Below, piece after piece: positions 1 through 7,580 of a DNA stretch of 64,000 nucleotides. This DNA comes from Roseomonas fluvialis (GTDB lineage Bacteria > Pseudomonadota > Alphaproteobacteria > Acetobacterales > Acetobacteraceae): NCBI RefSeq assembly GCF_022846615.1, contig NZ_AP025637.1:1947001-2011000 (forward strand). Direction: 5' to 3'. The notes under the pieces are model-generated. The model was not told the DNA's origin. It did no database searches and saw only the letters and a list, made by a program, of their open reading frames with translations. The first letter of the stretch is position 1. Every line of letters starts with the position of its first letter. Both the position numbers and the translations under genes were made by a program.

Positions 1-26
1 GTCGAGCGGCGGGAGACAGGGATGCA

Positions 27-1058
27 TCACGCGATCTCCCGCCGCACGATCGCCGCCCCTTCCACCAACGCGCGCATCTTGCCGTCCGCGACCTCGCGCG
101 GGAGGTACTTCATGCCGCAATCGGGTGCGACGATCGCGCGCGCCGGATCGATATGCGGCAGCGCGCGACGGATGCGCGCGGCGACGGTCTCCGCACTCTC
201 GATCCGCTGGTCCGCCAAGTCGATCACACCCAGGATGATGGTCTGGTCCGGCAGCTGCTTCAGTACAGTCGTGTCGAGGTTCGACTGCGCCGTCTCGATC
301 GAGATCTGCCGTACCTTGCAGCGGCACAGCTCCGGCAGGAAGGAATAGCCGTTCGGCCGTTCATGGATGATGGCGGCATAGCCGAAGCAGATGTGCAGCG
401 CGGTGGTGCCGGTGATGCCATCGAGCGCGCGGTTCACCGCGTCCAACCCGAAGGCGCGCGCCTTCTCCGGGCGCGCCTGCATGTAGGGCTCGTCGATCTG
501 CACGATGTCGGCGCCGGCGGCGAACAGGTCGCGGATCTCGGCATTCACCGCCGCCGCGTAGTCGTTCGCCATCTCTCCTTCATCCTTGTAGAAATCGTTC
601 TGCGCCTGCTGGGACATGGTGAAGGGGCCGGGCACGGTGATCTTGATCATGCGGTCCGTGTTGGCGCGCAGGAAGGCCACGTCGCGCGTCTCGACCGCAT
701 GGCGGCGGCTGATGCGCCCGACCACGCGCGGCACCGGGTTCGGATGCCCGCTGCGATCGAGCGCCGTGCCGGGGTTGTCGATGTCCACCCCATCCAGCGC
801 GGTCGCGAAGCGGTTCGAGTAGCTTTCGCGGCGCATCTCGCCGTCGGTGATGATGTCGAGCCCCGCCTTCTCCTGCGCGCGGATCGCCAGGAGGGTCGCG
901 TCGTCCTGCGCCTGTTCCAGCGCCTCGGGCGCCACGCGCCAAAGCTCGGTTGCGCGCACGCGCGGTGGGAAACGCCCGGCCAGGCGCTTGCGGTCGATCA
1001 GCCATTCGGGCTGGGGGTAGGAACCGACGAGCGAGGTCGGCAGCAGCGTGGCGGTCAT
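27..1058 (-). CDS. MetE-like cobalamin-independent methionine synthase family protein
   Basis: The 343-residue protein matches only the C-terminal catalytic barrel of cobalamin-independent methionine synthase (MetE, about 750 residues), as in the short archaeal-type and MetE-like homologues. The zinc-site residues expected in this family are visible: His222 and Cys224 in LHICFGY, Glu255 in QISIETAQ and Cys314 in APDCGMKYLPRE. DGEMRRES (about 72-79) and QIDEPY (about 187-192) are further family motifs. The expected chemistry is zinc-dependent methyl transfer to a thiol such as homocysteine. Without the N-terminal folate-binding half, the methyl donor is uncertain. It is transcribed away from the TRAP receptor gene. 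Family assignment is firm; substrate is inferred. Confidence 0.85.
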   Translation of the reverse strand: MTATLLPTSLVGSYPQPEWLIDRKRLAGRFPPRVRATELWRVAPEALEQAQDDATLLAIRAQEKAGLDIITDGEMRRESYSNRFATALDGVDIDNPGTALDRSGHPNPVPRVVGRISRRHAVETRDVAFLRANTDRMIKITVPGPFTMSQQAQNDFYKDEGEMANDYAAAVNAEIRDLFAAGADIVQIDEPYMQARPEKARAFGLDAVNRALDGITGTTALHICFGYAAIIHERPNGYSFLPELCRCKVRQISIETAQSNLDTTVLKQLPDQTIILGVIDLADQRIESAETVAARIRRALPHIDPARAIVAPDCGMKYLPREVADGKMRALVEGAAIVRREIA

Positions 1059-1195
1059 GATGTTTCCTCCGGTGCCGCGAGGCTAGCGGCGGTGCGCGCG
1101 CCCGGCCAGGGGCTGCCCTTGCCGCGCCGCCCGTTCGGCGAAAGGATGTGCGCCATGGCGACGCATGATCGCCGTGCAAACAAGGGAGGCTGACG

Positions 1196-2176
1196 ATGCG
1201 CAGGACGCTGCTGGCGGCTGCCGCGATGCTGGCGATGGGTTGCGGTGCCGCCACCGCCCAGACCCGCTGGACCATGGCCACGGCCTACGCCGAGGGCAAC
1301 TTCCACACCCGCAACATCCGCGCCTTCATCGAGGATGTGGAGCGCGGCACCAACGGGCGCCTGAGCATCCAACTGCACCCCGCGGCGTCCCTGCTGCAGA
1401 TGCCCGCGATCAAGCGCGGCGTGCAGACCGGCCAGGTGCAGCTGGGCGAGGTGCTGCTCTCGGTCCACGGCAACGAGGACCCGTTCTTCGAAGTGGATTC
1501 CGTCCCCTTCCTCGCCGACACCTGGGAAGCGACCGCGGTGCTCGATCGCGTCAGCACGCCCTTCATCGCCGCGCGCATGGAACGCCAGGGCGTGCTGCCG
1601 CTGTTCGCCGTGCCCTGGCCAAGCCAGGCCTTCTACACCCGCAATGAGATCCGCATGACGGACGACCTGCGCGGCCTGCGGTTCCGCACCTACAACGTGC
1701 TGACCACGCGCATGGCGGAGCTGATGGGCGCGGCGCCGGTCACGGTGCAGGTGGCCGAGATCCCGCAGGCCTTCGCCACCGGCGTGATCGCGGCGATGTT
1801 CACCTCGGCGCAGACTGGCGTGGACACCAGCGCGTGGGACTACGCGCGCTACTTCACCGATGTCGGCGGGATGCGCGCGCGCAACTTCATCATCGTCAAC
1901 GCGCGCGCCTTCCGCGGGCTGGACGAAGCCACGCGCAACGCCGTGACGCAGGCGGCGGAACGCGCCAGCGCGCGCGGCCTAGAAGCCGCCAAGGCCGCCG
2001 AGACCGAGATGGTCGAACGTCTGCGCGCGCGCGGCATGGTGGTCAGCACGCCCTCGCCGCAATTCCTGGCGCAGCTGCGCGAGGTCGGCGCGCGGCAGAC
2101 CCAGGAATGGGCGCAGCGCGCCGGTCCGGAAGGCCAGCAGCTGCTGGAACGCTTCCGCGCCACCGCGCAGCGCTGA
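1196..2176 (+). CDS. TRAP transporter periplasmic solute-binding protein, DctP family
   Basis: A 326-residue protein with a cleavable signal peptide (positive start, hydrophobic run, AATAQ near residue 22) followed by a DctP-type receptor fold, including the conserved stretch around KRGVQTGQVQLGEVLLS. DctP proteins bind carboxylates in the periplasm and pass them to a TRAP permease. No dctQ or dctM permease gene is adjacent, so this is an orphan receptor or is served by a permease elsewhere. GGGAGG lies about 8 bases before the ATG and supports the start. The gene converges on the next gene with only three bases between the stops. The ligand is unknown. Confidence 0.85.
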   Translation: MRRTLLAAAAMLAMGCGAATAQTRWTMATAYAEGNFHTRNIRAFIEDVERGTNGRLSIQLHPAASLLQMPAIKRGVQTGQVQLGEVLLSVHGNEDPFFEVDSVPFLADTWEATAVLDRVSTPFIAARMERQGVLPLFAVPWPSQAFYTRNEIRMTDDLRGLRFRTYNVLTTRMAELMGAAPVTVQVAEIPQAFATGVIAAMFTSAQTGVDTSAWDYARYFTDVGGMRARNFIIVNARAFRGLDEATRNAVTQAAERASARGLEAAKAAETEMVERLRARGMVVSTPSPQFLAQLREVGARQTQEWAQRAGPEGQQLLERFRATAQR

Positions 2177-2179
2177 CGG

Positions 2180-3130
2180 TCAGCTGTTCCAGTCCGCCGC
2201 GACGAAGCGGAACCCTTCCCCTTCGCGGGTGATGAAGCCGTTGGAGGGGAAGGGGAAGTGGTACCCTGTCACGCGCACGCGGTCAGTCGCGGCGCGGTCC
2301 AGGATGCGCCGGCGCGATGCTGCCGCCGCCGCGCCGTCGAAGTCGAACAGCGAGACATAGTCCGGGCGGCGCACGAACAGCTCGGGCCTGTGGGTGATGT
2401 CCGCCAGCATCAGCATCTGATCATTGCCGTCGGCCACCTGCACCACCGTGTGCCCCGGGCTGTGGCCATGTGCCGCCACGGCGCGCAGGCCGGGCGCGAT
2501 CTCGCCTTCGGGCGCGAAGCGGCGGATGCGGCCCTGGTAGGGTGCGAAGCGCCGCGCGACATTCGCGAAGTTCACGCGCTGTCCCTGTGGGCTGCGCGTC
2601 TCGTTGCCGGCATCGGCCCACCAGGCGTGCTCGGTCTCGCAGATCGCGACCTCGGCATTCGGGAAGACCGCCTGGCCCTCGGCGGTGGTCAGCCCATGGA
2701 TGTGGTCCTGGTGGCAATGCGTGATGACGACCAGCCCGACGCGCGCGGGATCGAGCCCCGCCGCCGCCATGTTCGCCGCCATGCGCCCCGCCGTCGGCGT
2801 GAGCTGGCCGCCGGTGCCGGCATCGATCATCACCAACTGCCGCCCGGTATCCACGAAGGTCACGTTGTAGGGGCCGATGTAGTGATCGGTGGGCAGGAAG
2901 CTTTCGGCCAGCACGGCGCGCACCGTCTCGACCGGCGCGTTCAGCACCAGCCCGTCGATGTTGCGGCGGGCGAAGCCGTCATTCACCACGGTCACGGTGA
3001 AGCCGCCGACCTTGAAGCGATGGAAGCCAGCGGCCTGAGGCGGGCCGGCGGGCGCGGACTGCGCCGCGGCCAGCGTCGGAAGCAGGGCTGATGCGGCGGC
3101 GCCGAGGCCGGCCTGGCGACGGGTGATCAT
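2180..3130 (-). CDS. Exported metallo-beta-lactamase-fold hydrolase
   Basis: A 316-residue MBL-fold protein. The metal-binding signature HCHQDH is present as His138, His140, Asp142 and His143, with a later GHSPGHT histidine motif. The N-terminus has twin arginines (ITRRQAG) before a hydrophobic segment ending AAAQSA, consistent with Tat or Sec export. Members of this group hydrolyse lactones, thioesters or similar compounds, and the substrate cannot be read from sequence. The start chosen is the ATG directly before the twin-arginine signal; a longer upstream reading frame looks non-coding. The gene is convergent with the TRAP receptor gene. Confidence 0.8.
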   Translation of the reverse strand: MITRRQAGLGAAASALLPTLAAAQSAPAGPPQAAGFHRFKVGGFTVTVVNDGFARRNIDGLVLNAPVETVRAVLAESFLPTDHYIGPYNVTFVDTGRQLVMIDAGTGGQLTPTAGRMAANMAAAGLDPARVGLVVITHCHQDHIHGLTTAEGQAVFPNAEVAICETEHAWWADAGNETRSPQGQRVNFANVARRFAPYQGRIRRFAPEGEIAPGLRAVAAHGHSPGHTVVQVADGNDQMLMLADITHRPELFVRRPDYVSLFDFDGAAAAASRRRILDRAATDRVRVTGYHFPFPSNGFITREGEGFRFVAADWNS

Positions 3131-3191
3131 GGCGTTGGTTCCTCCCTGGGTCCGCATCATGGCATGCCCGGCGGTGCCGCCCCAGCCGTCA

Positions 3192-4163
3192 CTACGGCGC
3201 ATCCTCGCCGGGCAGGGGCGGGGTGCCGCGCGTGTGGAAGCTCTCGACGGTGCGCAGCCCCCAGGCCTGGCCCTTCTTCCGTTCGGCTTCGGTCCAAGTG
3301 ATGGTCTTCCAGTCGGGTGCGAGCACCAGCCGCGCGCCGGCATGGGCGACCTCCACGCGGTTGCCGCCGGGCTCATGGACATACAGGAAGAAGGTCTGCT
3401 GCACCGCGTGCTTGTGCGGCCCGGTCTCGATCGGCACGCCGGCGTCCAGGAAGGTGTCGGCCGCCTGCAGCACGGCCTCGCGGCTATCCAGCGCGAAGGT
3501 CACGTGGTGGAAGCGGCCCGGGACACCGTGCGCTTCCTTCGTGAAGGCGAAGTCGTAGGATTTGTTGGTGGCGGTCAGCCACATGCCCGCCTCCTCGCCG
3601 CTGTCGAGTTCGATGCGCTCGGTGCAGCGGAAGCCCAGCGTGCGTTCGAAGAATGCGCGGCAGGCGCGCACATCGACGGCCAGGCAGTTGAAGTGGTCGA
3701 TCCGCCGGACGTTCACGCCGCGAGCGGGGTAGCGTTCCGGCTGGTTCTTCAGCGCTGCGCGGCGGTCGTCCGGTGCCGCGTACCACTCCGTCTCCCAGTA
3801 CAGCTCGAAGACATGCCCGTCCGGGTCGCGGAAGCGGAAGGACGGGCCATGGCCGACATTGTCCGTGACCTCCGTGACCTCGCAGCCATCCGCGCGCAGC
3901 GCCGCCACGCGGCGTTCCAGCGCTTGCGCGCTGCGCGTGCGGAAGGCGGCATGGCCTAGGCCCGAGGTCTTCGACGCCGTCAGTTGCAGCGAATACCGCT
4001 CGTAGTCGTCCCATCCGCGCAGGAACACGCTGTCGCCCTGCGCACCGCTGACCGTCATGCCCATGACGTCGCGAAAGAAGCGCAGAGAGTCGTCAGGCTT
4101 CGGCGTCAGCAGTTCGACATGGCCGAGATGGGCAACGTCCATCACCGGCTCCGGCGGATGCAT
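3192..4163 (-). CDS. Extradiol dioxygenase of the VOC superfamily (catechol 2,3-dioxygenase-like)
   Basis: A 323-residue protein with two VOC domains, as in type I extradiol ring-cleavage dioxygenases. The second domain carries the expected iron ligands: His157 in RRIDHFNC, His219 or His220 in FHHVTFAL, and Glu271 in NRVEVAHAG. These enzymes open catecholic rings using Fe(II) and O2. Length is normal for the family. The first of two near starts is used; MDVAHLGHVE seven codons downstream is a plausible alternative. It lies directly downstream of the bpt gene on the same strand with a nine-base gap and may be co-transcribed, without an obvious functional link. Confidence 0.8.
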   Translation of the reverse strand: MHPPEPVMDVAHLGHVELLTPKPDDSLRFFRDVMGMTVSGAQGDSVFLRGWDDYERYSLQLTASKTSGLGHAAFRTRSAQALERRVAALRADGCEVTEVTDNVGHGPSFRFRDPDGHVFELYWETEWYAAPDDRRAALKNQPERYPARGVNVRRIDHFNCLAVDVRACRAFFERTLGFRCTERIELDSGEEAGMWLTATNKSYDFAFTKEAHGVPGRFHHVTFALDSREAVLQAADTFLDAGVPIETGPHKHAVQQTFFLYVHEPGGNRVEVAHAGARLVLAPDWKTITWTEAERKKGQAWGLRTVESFHTRGTPPLPGEDAP

Positions 4164-4172
4164 CGGCCCCGC

Positions 4173-4937
4173 TCAGGCCTCGACGCTGGACATGGCGGGC
4201 GCCGGCGCGACGGCTGTCTCGCCCAACATGCGCCAGGCGCCGCCCATCAGCACCTCGCTCGGCCGGAAGCGCGCCTTGTAGGCCATCTTGCGGCTCTCCG
4301 GCACCCAGTAGCCGAGGTACACGTAGGGCAGCCCCAATTCGCGCGCGCGGTCCACCAGCCACAGCACCGCATGGGTGCCGAGCGATCGCTTCTCCGCCGC
4401 CGGGTCATAGAAGGAATAGACCGCCGAAAGTCCGTCGCTCAGCCGGTCGGTCAGGCAGGCGCCGAGCAGCCGGTCGGTCGCGTCGCGGAATTCGACCACG
4501 CCGGTGCCGATCGGCGTGTCCTCGACCATGGCGCGGTAGTCGTAGAAGCCCATCGCCGCCATGTCGCCATCGGCATGGCGCGCCTTCTGGTAGCGGTGGA
4601 ACAGCGCGAATTGTTCGGCCGTGGCGCGTGCCGGCATCTCGGCCGCGGTCACGTCAGCGTTGAAGCGCGCCACCTTGCGCTGCGTGCGGTCGGGTTCGAA
4701 GGCGCCGGCGACGATGCGGATCGGGATGCAGGCCTGGCAGCCGGGACACACGGGCGAATAGGCGATGTTGTGGCTGCGCCGGAACCCCGCGCGGGACAGC
4801 CTGTCGTGCAGCCCCTCGGCATCCGTGCCCGAGAGCTCGGTCACGATCTTCCGTTCCGTCCGGCCGGCCAGGTACGGGCAGGGCAGCGGCGCGGTGGTGT
4901 AGAAGAACTGCGGTCGGCGGGAGGAGCGGTGGAGCAT
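4173..4937 (-). CDS. bpt: Aspartate/glutamate leucyltransferase (arginyltransferase-like)
   Basis: A 254-residue protein matching Bpt/Ate1-type aminoacyl-tRNA-protein transferases. These move Leu from Leu-tRNA to N-terminal Asp or Glu of proteins, marking them for ClpS/ClpAP degradation. The N-terminal signature PQFFYTTAPLPCPYL is clear, followed by the conserved cysteine cluster SPVCPGCQAC (about residues 61-70). The C-terminal GNAT-like half contains YVYLGYWV. The ATG chosen places PQFF near residue 9, as in homologues; the frame stays open upstream without family similarity. It acts in the cytoplasm. Function is assigned by homology with good confidence. Confidence 0.88.
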   Translation of the reverse strand: MLHRSSRRPQFFYTTAPLPCPYLAGRTERKIVTELSGTDAEGLHDRLSRAGFRRSHNIAYSPVCPGCQACIPIRIVAGAFEPDRTQRKVARFNADVTAAEMPARATAEQFALFHRYQKARHADGDMAAMGFYDYRAMVEDTPIGTGVVEFRDATDRLLGACLTDRLSDGLSAVYSFYDPAAEKRSLGTHAVLWLVDRARELGLPYVYLGYWVPESRKMAYKARFRPSEVLMGGAWRMLGETAVAPAPAMSSVEA

Positions 4938-5091
4938 CTGGGTCTCTAGTGTCGGCGCGCGCGCGGCGGGAATCAACCGGGAGATGGCGTCGTGGGGTGA
5001 CATGGCTCCGTGGCGCTGGCCGCGGTGATGGCACGCACGTCTCGTGCCCGCGCGCCACGGCCGGGATCGGGCGGCCTGCCCGGCGCCTGCC

Positions 5092-7482
5092 TCACGGTGC
5101 CAGCACCACCCGCCCGCCCGGCGAACCGGTGGGCAGCCCGAGGCGGATCACCCCGCCGTCCCGCCAGCGCGCCAGCAGGTCCGACCAATGCCCGCTCATC
5201 GGATGGCCGGACTGCCCGGTGGCGATGATGGCATGGGTGCCCGATGGGTCGGCCAGGTCGAACACGCCGCGGAACCCCGCGCCATGCACATTGGCGAAGA
5301 TGCCGCCGGGTTCGGCGCGCAGCCCGGCACGATTCACCGTCTCGCCGTCGCCCGGCGAGGGCGTGGCGATGCGAGTGAGCGCGCCCAGGCCCGGGACGAA
5401 GCGCAGCAGCGGATGGTCGAAGCGCGCGGGATGCGCCGCACCCCAGCGCCAAGCGGCGGGGTCCGCGCCATGGACCGGGACCAGCTCCGCCACCGCCGTC
5501 GCCATGGCCGCCGAGAGCATCGGCCCGCAGCCGCCCTCGCCGCACCAGGCCGCGCCGGTCGGCGCGTGGGTCAGCACGCGCTGCAGGAATTCGGGGCTGG
5601 CGCGCGCGGCATCCTCGGGGAGGCGCGCGCGGGCGAGCACGTCCCGGCCGAAGCGCGCCAGCGTGGCGTGGAAGACCAGTGGCTGCGGCAGGTCCATGCG
5701 CATCTCGCCGGTCCAGCCGCGCAGCAGGTCGGACGCGGCGCCTGCGGTGCCCTCGGGCCGCGGGGCGGCGCGCAGCGCGGGCAGCACGGCCTGCGCGAAC
5801 AGCGAGACGACATCCGCCTGCATCGCCGCGAAACCCGCCACGTCATGACGCGGCGAGGCCTCGAGCATCTGCCCGATCCGCCGGAACCGCCAATCCCCGT
5901 TCCAGTCGCGCCCGAGAAACGCCGCATGCCCCGGTGGCACCACCCGGTTGTTGGCGTTCACGATCACGCCGCTGGCCGGATTCTCGACATGCGGCAGGTC
6001 CGCGAAGGGGATGAAGCCCGTCCAGTCGGCCCGCCCGTCCCAGCCGGGCACGGGCAGGCTGCCATCGCCCGACCGCCGCACCGGAATCCGCCCGGTCAGG
6101 TACATGGCGATGCCGCCGCCGGCCTCGGCCACCATCAGGTTCTGCGATGGGCTGGTGATGAGGGCCGCGGCCGCCCGCGCATCGGCCAGGCCGCGCGCAC
6201 TGTTCAGCGCCAGCAGCCCGGCCGCGGCGGTATCGCCGGGCGCGAGATTCGCCGCGGCCAGCGCCAGCACCGTGCCGTCGGACCGCCCGCCCGGCGCATC
6301 GAGGTCGCTGACCACCGGCCCGTGCCGCGTCTCGCGCACGCGGATCGTGACCGGGGCGGACCAGCGCACGCGGATCACTTCCTCCCGCACCACGAAGGGA
6401 ACCGGCCCATCGGGGGTCTGGTACGCGTCAGGCCCGGAGAGCCGTTCGACGAACAGGTCCTGCGTGTCGGAATGGGTGGTGGTGAAGCCCCAGGCCAGGC
6501 GTTCGTTGCGCCCGATCACGATGCCCGGCACGCCCGGCGCCGTCGCACCCGACAGCACCCGCCCGCCCGGCAGTTCGATGCGCGCGAGGTACCACAGGAT
6601 CGGCGCCTGGTAGCCGAGATGCGGGTCGCTCGCGAGCAGCGGAGCGCCGGTGGTCGAATGCGTCGCCGCCACCGCCCAGGCATTCGACGCCATGGAGGGT
6701 AGCGGCGCATCGACCGGGAAGCGCGGCACCGCGGCCGCCAGCCGGTCCAGCGCCGCACGGTCCAGGCCCGGCATCCTCGCGAGGTGACTGCGCGGCGCCG
6801 TGCCCGCGTCGGTCAGGCCCGGCAGGTCGGGCCGCCCCGGCGTGGTGTCGGCCGGCCAGAGGTCCCCCAGCCGCTCCGGCGGCAGCAGCCCCGCGAGGCG
6901 CGCACGATCCAGTTCGGTGCGCCAGTTCCCCGACAGCCACAGCCCCATCACCTTGCCCCAGAGCAGGCTGTCGACCGGCCGCCAGGGATCCGGCGTGCCG
7001 AGCAGCAGGAATTCCGGCGCGGCGAAGCGACCGCGCGCCGCAATCCAGGCATTCACGCCGCGCGCATAGGCCTCCATCGCGCCGCGGACGTCGGGCGCCA
7101 GCGCGGCGAGGTCGGCCTCCGCGCGCGGCACCAAGCCTAGCACCCGCATGTAGCGGTCGAGCCGTAGCGCGGAACTCCCCGCGACCTCCGCCAGCCGCCC
7201 GCTCGCGCCGCGGCGCATGCTGTCCATCTGGAACATCCGGTCGCGCGCATGCAGCCAGCCGAGCGCGGTCCAGGCATCGGTGTCCGACTGCGCGATCACG
7301 GTCGGGATGCCCTGCGCGTCGAAGCCGATCTCGACCGGGGCGGACAGCCCAGGCAGCTGTACCCCGCCGTCGCGGGCCGGCAGCGTCCACCACACTGCGG
7401 CGACGGCGGCCCCCAGCAGCAGCACGACAAGGATCACGAGGCCCGCAAGGGCGCGGCCCGACCAGCGGAGGAATGTCTTCAC
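5092..7482 (-). CDS. Penicillin acylase family Ntn-hydrolase (S45)
   Basis: A 796-residue precursor of the penicillin/acyl-homoserine lactone acylase family. Residues about 10-33 form a membrane or signal segment. The autocatalytic site is recognisable: PSMASNAWAV places the N-terminal nucleophile Ser266 at the start of the beta chain, after an alpha chain and spacer. Downstream HSTTGAPLLASDPHL is typical of the beta chain. Such enzymes cleave amide bonds of penicillins, N-acyl homoserine lactones or other acyl amides in the periplasm; the substrate cannot be told here. A GTG start just before KTFLRW is preferred because it begins at the signal sequence. A longer ATG start is possible. Confidence 0.85.
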   Translation of the reverse strand: MKTFLRWSGRALAGLVILVVLLLGAAVAAVWWTLPARDGGVQLPGLSAPVEIGFDAQGIPTVIAQSDTDAWTALGWLHARDRMFQMDSMRRGASGRLAEVAGSSALRLDRYMRVLGLVPRAEADLAALAPDVRGAMEAYARGVNAWIAARGRFAAPEFLLLGTPDPWRPVDSLLWGKVMGLWLSGNWRTELDRARLAGLLPPERLGDLWPADTTPGRPDLPGLTDAGTAPRSHLARMPGLDRAALDRLAAAVPRFPVDAPLPSMASNAWAVAATHSTTGAPLLASDPHLGYQAPILWYLARIELPGGRVLSGATAPGVPGIVIGRNERLAWGFTTTHSDTQDLFVERLSGPDAYQTPDGPVPFVVREEVIRVRWSAPVTIRVRETRHGPVVSDLDAPGGRSDGTVLALAAANLAPGDTAAAGLLALNSARGLADARAAAALITSPSQNLMVAEAGGGIAMYLTGRIPVRRSGDGSLPVPGWDGRADWTGFIPFADLPHVENPASGVIVNANNRVVPPGHAAFLGRDWNGDWRFRRIGQMLEASPRHDVAGFAAMQADVVSLFAQAVLPALRAAPRPEGTAGAASDLLRGWTGEMRMDLPQPLVFHATLARFGRDVLARARLPEDAARASPEFLQRVLTHAPTGAAWCGEGGCGPMLSAAMATAVAELVPVHGADPAAWRWGAAHPARFDHPLLRFVPGLGALTRIATPSPGDGETVNRAGLRAEPGGIFANVHGAGFRGVFDLADPSGTHAIIATGQSGHPMSGHWSDLLARWRDGGVIRLGLPTGSPGGRVVLAP

Positions 7483-7580
7483 GCCAGCACAGATGGCGCC
7501 GCAGGGGCGGCTTGGGAACCTCTGCCCGGCACGGGGCGCGGCCATCGACGCGGCGGCAGGTTGCTGGTAGGGCCGCGCGC

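Noticed and set aside
5044..6702. A 552-residue open frame on the plus strand over the penicillin acylase gene
   Set aside because: Antisense reading of a gene with an intact autocatalytic site; low-complexity Arg/Pro/Gly content.
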